A stretch of 12,497 nt of DNA from an uncultured Verrucomicrobiota bacterium (GTDB lineage Bacteria; Verrucomicrobiota; Verrucomicrobiia; Chthoniobacterales; SZAS-18): assembly GCA_937871685.1 (NCBI GenBank), contig CALMOL010000274.1, positions 1,231 through 13,727 on the forward strand, written 5' to 3'. Below are positions 6,588 through 12,497 of the stretch, one piece after another. The translations under genes were made by a program, and so were the position numbers. The first letter of the stretch is position 1. Every line of letters starts with the position of its first letter. The notes under the pieces were generated by a model. That model worked only from the letters and a program-made list of their open reading frames with translations. It was not told the origin of the DNA and made no database searches.

Positions 6588-7595
6588 ATGAACCTCCGCT
6601 CCCTTGCGGCGGCCGCGCTTTGCGTTGCCGCTTTTCTTCCCGCGCTGGCCTCCGCCCAGACCACGCTCAAGATCTCCCATCCCTTCCCCGGCTCCAACGG
6701 CGCGGACGGTGACTTCCGCGACCGCCTCGTGCGCGAGTTCGCCAAGCGCGTGGATGAGCGCACCGGCGGCAAGCTCAAGTTCGAAGTGTATCCCAACTCC
6801 TCGCTGATGAAGACGCAGGCGCACTTCTCCGCACTGCGGAAGGGCGCGCTGGACATGGCGCTTTACCCGCTGCCCTACGCCGGCGGCGAGATGCAGGAGG
6901 CCAACATCGGACTCATCCCCGGCCTCGTGACCTCCTACGAGCAGGGCGCCGCGTGGCGCGACGCCGCCGTGGGCAAGGAACTGTCCAGGATGCTCGATGA
7001 GAAGGGCGTCATCATCGTGTCGTGGGTTTGGCAAGCCGGCGGCGTGGCCTCGCGCGGCGCGGCCATCGTTGCCCCGGAGGACGCCAAGGGGCTCAAGATC
7101 CGCGGCGGCTCGCGCGAGATGGACCTCGTGCTCAAAGCCGCCGGCGCGGCCGTCATCTCCCTGCCCTCCAACGAGATCTACGCCGCCATGCAGACCGGCG
7201 CGATGGACGCGGCGATGACCTCGTCCACCTCGCTCATCTCCTTCCGCCTGGAGGAGCTCGCCAAGAGCCTCACCACCGGCCGTGGCAAGGCGTATTGGTT
7301 CATGCTGGAGCCGGTGCTCGCCTCCAAGGAAGTCTTCTCCAAGCTCCCGGCCGACCAGCAGAAGGTCATCATGGACGTAGGCCGAGAGATGGAAAAGTTC
7401 GCCATGGATGCCGCCAAGGCCGACGACCAGATGGTCGCGCAGGTTTATGAGAAGGCCGGCGCGAAGGTCGCCGACCTGACGGCTGAGACCGTCGAGAAGT
7501 GGCGCGCCCTGGCGCGCGAGTCGTCGTGGAAGGACTTCGCCGGCCGCTCGGAGGGCTGCGCCCGCCTCATCAAGCTCGCGGAGGAAGTGAAATGA
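6588..7595 (+). CDS. dctP: TRAP transporter substrate-binding protein DctP
   Basis: 335 residues, the expected size. It would be a periplasmic receptor that captures a carboxylate solute and delivers it to the DctQM membrane protein. Seen: a clear Sec signal peptide (MNLRSLAAAALCVAAFLPAL, cleavage after ASA at 23), a mature start TTLKISHPFPG, and the TRAP hallmark GLKIRGGS (168-175). The arginine of that motif (R172) usually forms the salt bridge to the ligand carboxylate. SLPSNEIYAAMQTGAMDAA (191-209) is the conserved ligand-pocket segment. The start at 6588 was chosen for the signal peptide; CCCCC sits at 6570-6574 and 6577-6581, with no Shine-Dalgarno. It overlaps dctQM by ATGA. The substrate is not readable from sequence; malonate or a similar dicarboxylate is inferred from matB nearby. 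Confidence 0.92.
   Translation: MNLRSLAAAALCVAAFLPALASAQTTLKISHPFPGSNGADGDFRDRLVREFAKRVDERTGGKLKFEVYPNSSLMKTQAHFSALRKGALDMALYPLPYAGGEMQEANIGLIPGLVTSYEQGAAWRDAAVGKELSRMLDEKGVIIVSWVWQAGGVASRGAAIVAPEDAKGLKIRGGSREMDLVLKAAGAAVISLPSNEIYAAMQTGAMDAAMTSSTSLISFRLEELAKSLTTGRGKAYWFMLEPVLASKEVFSKLPADQQKVIMDVGREMEKFAMDAAKADDQMVAQVYEKAGAKVADLTAETVEKWRALARESSWKDFAGRSEGCARLIKLAEEVK
7580..7584 (+). promoter_or_regulatory. Strong ribosome binding site for dctQM
   Basis: GGAGG lies 7 nt before the ATG at 7592, inside the last codons of dctP. It fixes the start of dctQM and contrasts with the leaders of dctP, matB and the crotonase-family gene, which lack such a site. Confidence 0.75.
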
Positions 7596-9601
7596 GCGAG
7601 GCGGTCGGCGTGGTCGAGGCCGTCCGCCAGCCCGAGCCGCACCCGCCCGGGCCGCTGGGCTGGGCGCAACGTGCGCTCGACGCGATGGACCGCGTGCTGG
7701 TTTTCCTGGCGATGCTGGCGCTGCTTGCCGCCTCGCTGGTGCTCACCTACTCGGCGGTGGCGCGCTACTTCTTCCGGTGGTCCACCTACTGGCAGGACGA
7801 GTTCTCGGTGTTTCTGCTCATCGGCGTGACGTTCCTCTGCGCCGCATCCGTGCAGGCGGGGCGCGGCCACGTCGGCATCCGCGTGCTCGAGGGCGTGCTC
7901 TCGCCGCGGTGGAACCAGTGGCGGCTCGTCTTCATCGACTTCGTGTCCGGCCTGTTCTGCGGGTTCTTCGCGTGGAAGTCGTGGACGCTTTTCGCCGAGG
8001 CGGTCCATGAAAAATGGACCACCTCCACGGTGTGGGCCGCGCCTTTGTGGGTGCCTTTCGGCGTGATGGCGCTGGGCATGACGCTGCTCGCGTTGCGCCT
8101 CCTGGTGCAGCTTCTCATTCGCATTTATTTCCCGCCGCCCGGCCTGGGCGGGAGCACGGCGGTGCGCACCGTGGGAGTGGTCGCCGGCGGCGGGCTGACG
8201 GCGCTCCTGTGGCAGCAGGCGGTGAAGCTGAAGGCGTCCGCGGCCTCGCTGGGCACCGCCACGATGGGCGTGCTCTATGGCAGCGTGACGCTCGGCACGA
8301 TGCTGATCGGCGTGCCAATCGCGTTCGCGCTGGGCCTCGCGGCGCTGGTGTTCATGCGCTCGTTCATGTCCCCCATGGCGCTCGACATGGTCACGCAGAA
8401 TGTTTACGAGGAGCTGGCGAACATCACGCTGCTCTCCATTCCGCTCTTCATCTTGAAGGGCGCGGCCATCGGGAAGTCGCCGGCCGGCGAGGATCTCTAC
8501 CGCTCGCTCCACGCGTGGATGCACCGCATCCCGGGCGGGCTGGGCATCGTGAACGTGTTCGCCTGCGCGCTCTTCGCGGCGATGGCGGGATCTTCGCCGG
8601 CCACGTGCTCGGCCATCGGCAGCGCGGGCATCCCCGAGATGCGGCGGCGCGGTTACTCGCCGGGCTTCGCCGCAGGCATCATCGCGGCCGGCGGCACGCT
8701 GGGCATCCTGCTGCCGCCCTCGATCACGATGATCCTCTACTCGGTGGCGGCGGGAAAGGACGCGTCACTGGGCCGCCTGTTCCTTGCGGCCATCATCCCC
8801 GGGCTCCTGCTCGTGGCGCTGTTCGCCTTCTATGTCGGCTGGCGTTACGCCAAGGACCACCGGCAAGCGACTGCCGCCTTCGCGCAGGGCGGCGAGAAGT
8901 CGGCGCTGCTGGAGGAACACCGCTACACCTTCCGGGAGAAGGTCTCGATGTTGCCGCGGGTGCTGCCGTTCCTTATCCTGCTCACCGGCGTGATGGTGGC
9001 GCTCTACGGCGGCTACGCCACGCCCTCGGAGACAGCCGGCATCGGTGCGGTGCTCGCGCTGATCCTCGTGGCCGCGATCTACCGGCTTTGGCGGCCTTCG
9101 CAAATCAAGCCGATCCTCACCGCCACGATCAAGGAATCCACGATGCTGATGCTCATCATCGGCATGTCGCTGCTCTTCTCCTACGTAATGAGCGACCTGC
9201 GCATCTCGCAGGCGGCGGCGGAATGGATCGTGGGCCTGAAGCTCGGGAAGTGGGCCTTGCTCACGGTAATCCTGCTACTCGTGCTTGGGCTGGGGTTCTT
9301 CCTGCCGCCGGTGTCGATCATCCTGATGACCGCGCCGATCATCCTGCCGCCGCTGAAGGCGGCCGGCTTTGACCTCGTGTGGTTCGGCGTCATCATGACC
9401 ATCGTGATGGAGATGGGCCTGATCCACCCGCCGGTGGGCCTAAACATCTTTGTGATCAACAACATCGCGCCCGACATCCCCGTGGGCGCCATCGTGCGCG
9501 GCGTGCTGCCCTTCATCGTGCTGATGACCGTGGGCATCCTGCTCATCTGCTTCTTCCCCGGCCTCGCCCTCTGGCTGCCGTCGGCGGTGGGACTGAAGTG
9601 A
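7592..9601 (+). CDS. dctM: TRAP transporter fused permease DctQM
   Basis: 669 residues joining the small (DctQ) and large (DctM) TRAP membrane subunits, as in fused SiaQM proteins. Residues 34-180 form the four-helix DctQ part, with YWQDEF (66-71) typical of that subunit. Residues 181-225 are a linker with a further hydrophobic segment (VVAGGGLTALLW, 196-207). From about 226 the DctM part follows with the motifs GSSPATCSAIGSAGIPEM (333-350), GGTLGILLPPSI (367-378), GYATPSETAGIGAV (474-487) and HPPVGLNIFVIN (612-623), which belong to the elevator-type transport domain. Transport by this family is normally sodium-driven. The start is set by ATGA overlap with dctP and the GGAGG site. The charged loop 420-450 is cytoplasmic-looking. 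Function is secure; the substrate is unknown. Confidence 0.94.
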   Translation: MSEAVGVVEAVRQPEPHPPGPLGWAQRALDAMDRVLVFLAMLALLAASLVLTYSAVARYFFRWSTYWQDEFSVFLLIGVTFLCAASVQAGRGHVGIRVLEGVLSPRWNQWRLVFIDFVSGLFCGFFAWKSWTLFAEAVHEKWTTSTVWAAPLWVPFGVMALGMTLLALRLLVQLLIRIYFPPPGLGGSTAVRTVGVVAGGGLTALLWQQAVKLKASAASLGTATMGVLYGSVTLGTMLIGVPIAFALGLAALVFMRSFMSPMALDMVTQNVYEELANITLLSIPLFILKGAAIGKSPAGEDLYRSLHAWMHRIPGGLGIVNVFACALFAAMAGSSPATCSAIGSAGIPEMRRRGYSPGFAAGIIAAGGTLGILLPPSITMILYSVAAGKDASLGRLFLAAIIPGLLLVALFAFYVGWRYAKDHRQATAAFAQGGEKSALLEEHRYTFREKVSMLPRVLPFLILLTGVMVALYGGYATPSETAGIGAVLALILVAAIYRLWRPSQIKPILTATIKESTMLMLIIGMSLLFSYVMSDLRISQAAAEWIVGLKLGKWALLTVILLLVLGLGFFLPPVSIILMTAPIILPPLKAAGFDLVWFGVIMTIVMEMGLIHPPVGLNIFVINNIAPDIPVGAIVRGVLPFIVLMTVGILLICFFPGLALWLPSAVGLK

Positions 9602-9718
9602 GGCGTCCCAGCGGCGCCTGACCTCGGGTCGCCGCGCGCGCGGCTGCGTCTTCCGCGTTTGATCGTGCCGTGGCAGAGGCGGTGCAACCCAGCGCGCCGA
9701 TGCCCATGGGCCACGCCC
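9602..9718. other. Convergent intergenic gap with GC palindromes
   Basis: The gap separates dctQM and the BON gene, which converge. AGGCG (9601-9605) can pair with CGCCT (9615-9619), and GCCGCGCGCGCGGC (9631-9644) is a perfect 14-bp palindrome. Either could act as a weak two-way terminator, but neither has a T-tract. No ORF is supported here. Confidence 0.35.
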
Positions 9719-10558
9719 TCACCGCGCCGCGAGCACAAGCATGTCGTCGGGCAAGTCGGCGCGCACCTCACGCACGCCGTCCACGAGGACCGCGGCGTTC
9801 ACCGCCAGCGCGAGCGCGGCCACATTGGCAAACGGCCCGTGCAGGCGCACGCCGCCCGTCTCGCAGGTCACGTTGCGCGGCAGGTCGCGCGTGCGCGGAT
9901 CGGCCGCGAGGCTCGCCCGCACCCGCGCCGCGGTGGCCGCGTCCTGCACCAAGCCCGGCGCGGCCATGCTCAGGGCCTCGTGCCGTCCGAGGCAGCGCAC
10001 CACGAGGCCCAGTTCGTTTGCCTGGATCAACTCGGCATACTCAGGGAGCGCCGCGGCGAACTGCCGGCGCAGCCGCATCCATTCCGGCCGCTCCTCGCCC
10101 GGGCCGGGGCCAAGGCCGAGCCGCTCGGCGGCGGGCGGGCTAAAAAGAAGCGGAGCGCTGCTTCCGACGGCATGCACCGCCGGCGGCGAAAAGGGTTGAG
10201 ACGGTCCGCAGGGTGCCCCCGGTCCGGTCCACGGCGGCTGCAATTCCAGCCGGAACGGAACGATCCCGCCGAAGGCTTGGAACGATCCTGGTCCCATGAC
10301 GGGCTTGCCGAGCGGAGGCCGGCGCGCTTGTTCCAAAGCCTCTGCTCGGCCGGGGCGGCTCCAGCCCTGCAAGTCGGCGACGTGCTGGCGCGCGCGGGAG
10401 AGGTAATCCATTTCCGCCGTCGAGGCGGCGCTCGGCAGCGCCGCCAGCCAGGTCCCGCCCAAGCCCAACGCGGTCACGATGGCCCAGCTCGCCCCGCGAG
10501 CTCGTTTGACAACGCCAGCACGCGCGGCGGACCGTGGAAGCGCAGAAAGAGGTTCCAT
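9719..10558 (-). CDS. Membrane-anchored BON-domain protein (hypothetical)
   Basis: 279 residues. After a basic N-terminus (VVKRARG, 16-22) comes one hydrophobic segment, ASWAIVTALGLGGTWLAAL (23-41), either a membrane anchor or an uncleaved signal. A long Pro/Gly-rich middle (about 80-155) is probably disordered. The C-terminal 70 residues (about 205-270) resemble a BON domain: a helix with ARVRASLAADPRTRD, then VTCETGGVRLHGPFAN and a closing VDGVREVRADLP. BON domains bind phospholipid or other envelope ligands and are often periplasmic. Third codon positions are strongly G/C, supporting the minus frame over the Arg/Pro-rich ORF opposite. The start is ATG 10558 (GAGAAGG lies 3 nt upstream) or ATG 10570. 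It is head to head with a LysM lipoprotein gene, suggesting a joint envelope role. Confidence 0.68.
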   Translation of the reverse strand: MEPLSALPRSAARAGVVKRARGASWAIVTALGLGGTWLAALPSAASTAEMDYLSRARQHVADLQGWSRPGRAEALEQARRPPLGKPVMGPGSFQAFGGIVPFRLELQPPWTGPGAPCGPSQPFSPPAVHAVGSSAPLLFSPPAAERLGLGPGPGEERPEWMRLRRQFAAALPEYAELIQANELGLVVRCLGRHEALSMAAPGLVQDAATAARVRASLAADPRTRDLPRNVTCETGGVRLHGPFANVAALALAVNAAVLVDGVREVRADLPDDMLVLAAR

Positions 10559-10568
10559 TGTCCTTCTC
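10546..10568. promoter_or_regulatory. Opposed ribosome binding sites at overlapping start codons
   Basis: On the plus strand AAAGAGG (10546-10552) lies 5 nt before TTG at 10558. On the minus strand GAGAAGG (10568-10562) lies 3 nt before ATG at 10558-10556. Each site falls within the first codons of the opposite gene, so there is no intergenic space and both promoters must lie inside the partner gene. The plus site is the better one and decides for TTG over the GTG at 10534. Confidence 0.5.
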
Positions 10569-11415
10569 ATACGTTCCCACGAACCGTTTCGTTCAAGAAA
10601 AGTTTCACGCCCGGCGATCTTTCTTCCGCGCGGCAGGCCTTCTCGCGCTGGTCTTCCTGCTTCCCGGCCTGGGCGGGTGCGACCGCCTTTCCACGCAGAA
10701 CAAGATTCAGAAGCTCCTCCAGCAGGGGGCTGACCGCGCCAACGCCCGCGACGCCCGCGGCGCCGTGGCCGCCTGGGAGCAGGCGCTCGACGGAACGCCA
10801 AAGTCGGCGGAGGCGCACTTCCGCCTCGCGTTGCTCTACCAGGAGCAAATGCAGGACGCCGTGGGCGCCATGCACCACCTCCACCGCTACCTGGAGCTCG
10901 CTCCCGAGGGGCCGCACGCCAAGGCCGCGCGCACGAACCTTTCCCGCGCCGAGACGACGCTGGGCGCTTCGCTGGCCGGCGGCACGCTCCTCTCGCGCCC
11001 CGAGGCGGCCAAGCTGCGCACCGAGAACGCCAGGCTCCGCCAGCAACTTTCCACCGCCAACGCCAAGGCCTTCAGCGTGGGCGCGGCCATGCGCCAGGGA
11101 GGCAAGTCGTCTGCGAGCCGCGCCGCGTCCGCCGAGGTGCCAAACACCGATGATGTGGCCGGCGGTGCCGCGCCTCGCGCCGGGCCCGCGACCAAGGAAG
11201 TTCGCGCCGCCCAGGCCGCGCTGGCCGAGGCCGAGAAGAAGGCCCGCGTCGAAACGCGCTCCTACAAGGTCCAGCCCGGCGATACCCTCCAGGGCATCTC
11301 GCGCCGCTTCTACCGCACGCCTGATCGCGCCAAGGACATCCTCGACGCGAACATGAATGCCCTTTCCGGCGACGCCGGGAACCTCCGTGCCGGCATGAGC
11401 CTAGTGATTCCGTAA
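10558..11415 (+). CDS. LysM-domain lipoprotein with TPR-like and coiled-coil regions
   Basis: 285 residues. A basic segment (KFHARRSFFR, 15-24) and hydrophobic core lead to the lipobox LGGC, with C41 as the predicted lipidated cysteine; it should be an envelope lipoprotein. Residues 53-135 look like TPR helices (GAVAAWEQALDGTPKSAEAH, then YLELAPEG). A short coiled coil, EAAKLRTENARLRQQL (149-164), and an Ala/Lys-rich helix (212-232) follow. The C-terminus is a single LysM (about 235-285) opening SYKVQPGDTLQGISRRFY and ending LRAGMSLVIP; LysM binds peptidoglycan N-acetylglucosamine. I chose TTG at 10558 because of the strong AAAGAGG site; no ATG is available before the signal. It probably helps anchor or organise cell-wall machinery, perhaps with the divergent BON protein. 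Confidence 0.86.
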   Translation: MSFSYVPTNRFVQEKFHARRSFFRAAGLLALVFLLPGLGGCDRLSTQNKIQKLLQQGADRANARDARGAVAAWEQALDGTPKSAEAHFRLALLYQEQMQDAVGAMHHLHRYLELAPEGPHAKAARTNLSRAETTLGASLAGGTLLSRPEAAKLRTENARLRQQLSTANAKAFSVGAAMRQGGKSSASRAASAEVPNTDDVAGGAAPRAGPATKEVRAAQAALAEAEKKARVETRSYKVQPGDTLQGISRRFYRTPDRAKDILDANMNALSGDAGNLRAGMSLVIP

Positions 11416-11441
11416 GGCCGGCGCGGAAAGAAGATTCTGGG

Positions 11442-11538
11442 GGCCTTCCTAGGCCGAGGCGTGCCACCGTGGCTTTGGAGGTGGCTCCCGCTCAGCCACC
11501 GCTGCCTGCTCCCGCTCCCGGCTGGATGACATCCAGCC
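11442..11538. terminator. Cluster of hairpins between converging genes
   Basis: Four stems lie in the 212-bp gap between the LysM lipoprotein gene and sucB: GGCCT-TCCT-AGGCC (11442-11455), GCCAC-C-GTGGC (11463-11473), GGTGGCT-n7-AGCCACC (11480-11500) and GGCTGGAT-GAC-ATCCAGCC (11520-11538). The GTGGC and GCCAC words can also pair across stems. The position suits two-way termination, though no T-tract follows. A REP-like repeat cluster is the alternative. The rest of the gap (11539-11627) holds only the palindrome CCCTGCAGGG (11602-11611). Confidence 0.5.
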
Positions 11539-11627
11539 AGCGAGAGATCAAAACGTCTGGCCCACCTGCCTTGCTTGCATTTATGAGGGCAGTCGCACCG
11601 ACCCTGCAGGGCGCCGAAAGGGTTGGA

Positions 11628-12497
11628 TCACGCTCCCAAAAGCATCCGGGCGGGATCCTCGATGCATTCTTTTACCCGCACGAGGAAGGTCACGCTCTCC
11701 TTGCCGTCCACCACGCGGTGGTCGTAGGACAGGGCGAGATACATCATCGGGCGGATTTCCACCTTGCCGTTGATGGCCACGGGGCGGTCCATCGTCTTGT
11801 GCATTCCGAGGATGCCGCTCTGGGGCGGATTCAGGATCGGGGTGGACATGAGGGAGCCATAGACGCCGCCGTTGGAAACGGTGAAGACGCCGCCCTGGAG
11901 GTCGGAGATCTGGAGCTTCCCGTCGCGGGCCTTCTTGGCGTAGTCGCCGAGATCCTTCTCGACCTGGGCGAAGGACTTTTGGTCGGCGTCGCGGATCACG
12001 GGGACGACGAGGCCCTTCTCGGTGCCGACGGCCACGCCGATGTCGTAGTAGTGATTTTCGACGAACGTGTCGTCGCCTTCCATGCGGCCGTTGAGGGCGG
12101 GCACGGTCTTGAGGGCCTCGACGGCGGCTTTGATGAAGAAGGACATGAAGCCAAGCTTCACGCCTTGGCGCTTGGTGAAGGCTTCCTGGTGCTGGGAGCG
12201 CAGGGCGAGGAGATTCGTCATGTCCACCTCGTTGAAGGTGGTGAGGATGGCGGCGGTCTGCTGCGCGTTGACGAGGTGCTGGGCGATCTTGCGACGCAGC
12301 GGGGTGAGCTTCCTGCGAGTCTCGCGCTCGGCGGAGGGGGCGGACGGCGGAGAGGATGAAGGATGGAGAGCCGAGCGAAGCGAGACAGCCAGGGTGTCTG
12401 GGGCAATGGCAGCGGGCGCCGAGCCGGGGGCAGAAGGCGCGGCTTCGGCAGTGGGCGGCTTCGCCGGGGGGGCGGATTCCTCGGCGGCTCCGGGGGC
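11628..12497 (-). CDS. sucB: Dihydrolipoyllysine-residue succinyltransferase (2-oxoglutarate dehydrogenase E2), 5' end outside the window
   Basis: 289 C-terminal residues are visible, and the frame stays open to the right edge. E2 transfers the succinyl group from lipoyl-lysine to CoA in the 2-oxoglutarate dehydrogenase complex of the TCA cycle. The catalytic domain runs from about KLTPLRRKIAQHLVNAQQTA to the end. It includes LTTFNEVDM, RQGVKLGFMSFFIKA, FTVSNGGVYGSLMSTPILNP, and the active-site motif YDHRVVDG with catalytic His and Asp. The close match to SucB, especially TTFNEV and GSLMSTPI-NPPQS-ILGMH, separates it from pyruvate dehydrogenase E2. Upstream lies at least 60 residues of Ala/Pro/Ser-rich linker with no E3-binding domain in view; that domain and the lipoyl domain should lie beyond the edge. 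An ATG at 12227 is internal, not the start. Confidence 0.93.
   Translation of the reverse strand, partial: APGAAEESAPPAKPPTAEAAPSAPGSAPAAIAPDTLAVSLRSALHPSSSPPSAPSAERETRRKLTPLRRKIAQHLVNAQQTAAILTTFNEVDMTNLLALRSQHQEAFTKRQGVKLGFMSFFIKAAVEALKTVPALNGRMEGDDTFVENHYYDIGVAVGTEKGLVVPVIRDADQKSFAQVEKDLGDYAKKARDGKLQISDLQGGVFTVSNGGVYGSLMSTPILNPPQSGILGMHKTMDRPVAINGKVEIRPMMYLALSYDHRVVDGKESVTFLVRVKECIEDPARMLLGA
12354..12403. repeat. Atypical palindromic segment within the sucB linker
   Basis: Inside the Ala/Pro linker coding region this stretch encodes a different composition (DTLAVSLRSALHPSSSP). The plus strand carries direct GGATG repeats (12354 and 12361), AGCGAAGCGAG, and the overlapping inverted repeats AGACA-n7-TGTCT and CCAG-GGTGT-CTGG. 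It may be a small in-frame repeat insertion in a linker that tolerates it. This is inference from composition only. Confidence 0.3.

Noticed and set aside
5672..6856. 394-codon minus ORF spanning the toxin-antitoxin genes and the dctP start
   Set aside because: It crosses three plus-strand genes and a regulatory gap and shows no recognisable family.
7445..8524. 359-codon minus ORF opposite dctQM
   Set aside because: His/Arg/Glu-rich antisense shadow of membrane-protein codons.
9659..11356. 565-codon plus-strand ORF across the BON gene and into the LysM gene
   Set aside because: Arg/Pro/Ser-rich composition with no domain; it conflicts with the LysM lipoprotein frame and with the strong G/C third positions of the minus BON gene.
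11469..12359. 296-codon plus ORF opposite sucB
   Set aside because: Gly/Val/His-rich shadow; the minus frame is an unmistakable succinyltransferase with its active site.

Overview
The window is GC-rich bacterial DNA with short intergenic gaps and no tRNA, rRNA or CRISPR array. Several leaders lack a Shine-Dalgarno sequence, and the gaps carry palindromic repeats. These traits plus the gene set suit a heterotrophic Verrucomicrobiota-type bacterium. That is an inference from overall character; other GC-rich phyla are not excluded.

Layout. (1) 1-89: a C13 run in a short hairpin, just past the end of hrpB. (2) 90-2669, minus: HrpB-type DEAH-box helicase. (3) 2670-2980: divergent intergenic region with a 113-bp imperfect palindrome and three copies, one degenerate, of an ATTG-N4-CAAT element. 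(4) 2981-3850, plus: enoyl-CoA hydratase/isomerase-family protein. (5) 3851-4051: gap holding inverted arrays of the octamer AATCCTGT. (6) 4052-5593, plus: malonyl-CoA synthetase MatB. (7) 5650-6088: type II toxin-antitoxin pair, overlapped by a small putative exported protein (6085-6534). (8) 6588-9601, plus: TRAP transporter, a binding protein followed by a fused DctQM membrane protein. (9) 9719-10558, minus: membrane-anchored BON-domain protein, head to head with a LysM/TPR lipoprotein (10558-11415, plus); their predicted start codons overlap. (10) 11416-11627: hairpin-rich gap between converging genes. (11) 11628-12497, minus: C-terminal part of the 2-oxoglutarate dehydrogenase E2 gene (sucB), running off the right edge.

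How the genes may work together. MatB activates malonate (or methylmalonate) to its CoA thioester, and the TRAP system could import that dicarboxylate. The CoA-binding crotonase-fold protein lies upstream, and near-identical ATTG-N4-CAAT elements precede both it and dctP. Together they may form a compact malonate uptake and activation module in which a crotonase-family enzyme stands where malonyl-CoA decarboxylase is normally found. The enzyme identities are well supported; the shared pathway and shared regulation are inference. The toxin-antitoxin cassette splits the module. The BON/LysM pair probably acts in the cell envelope, and sucB belongs to the TCA cycle.
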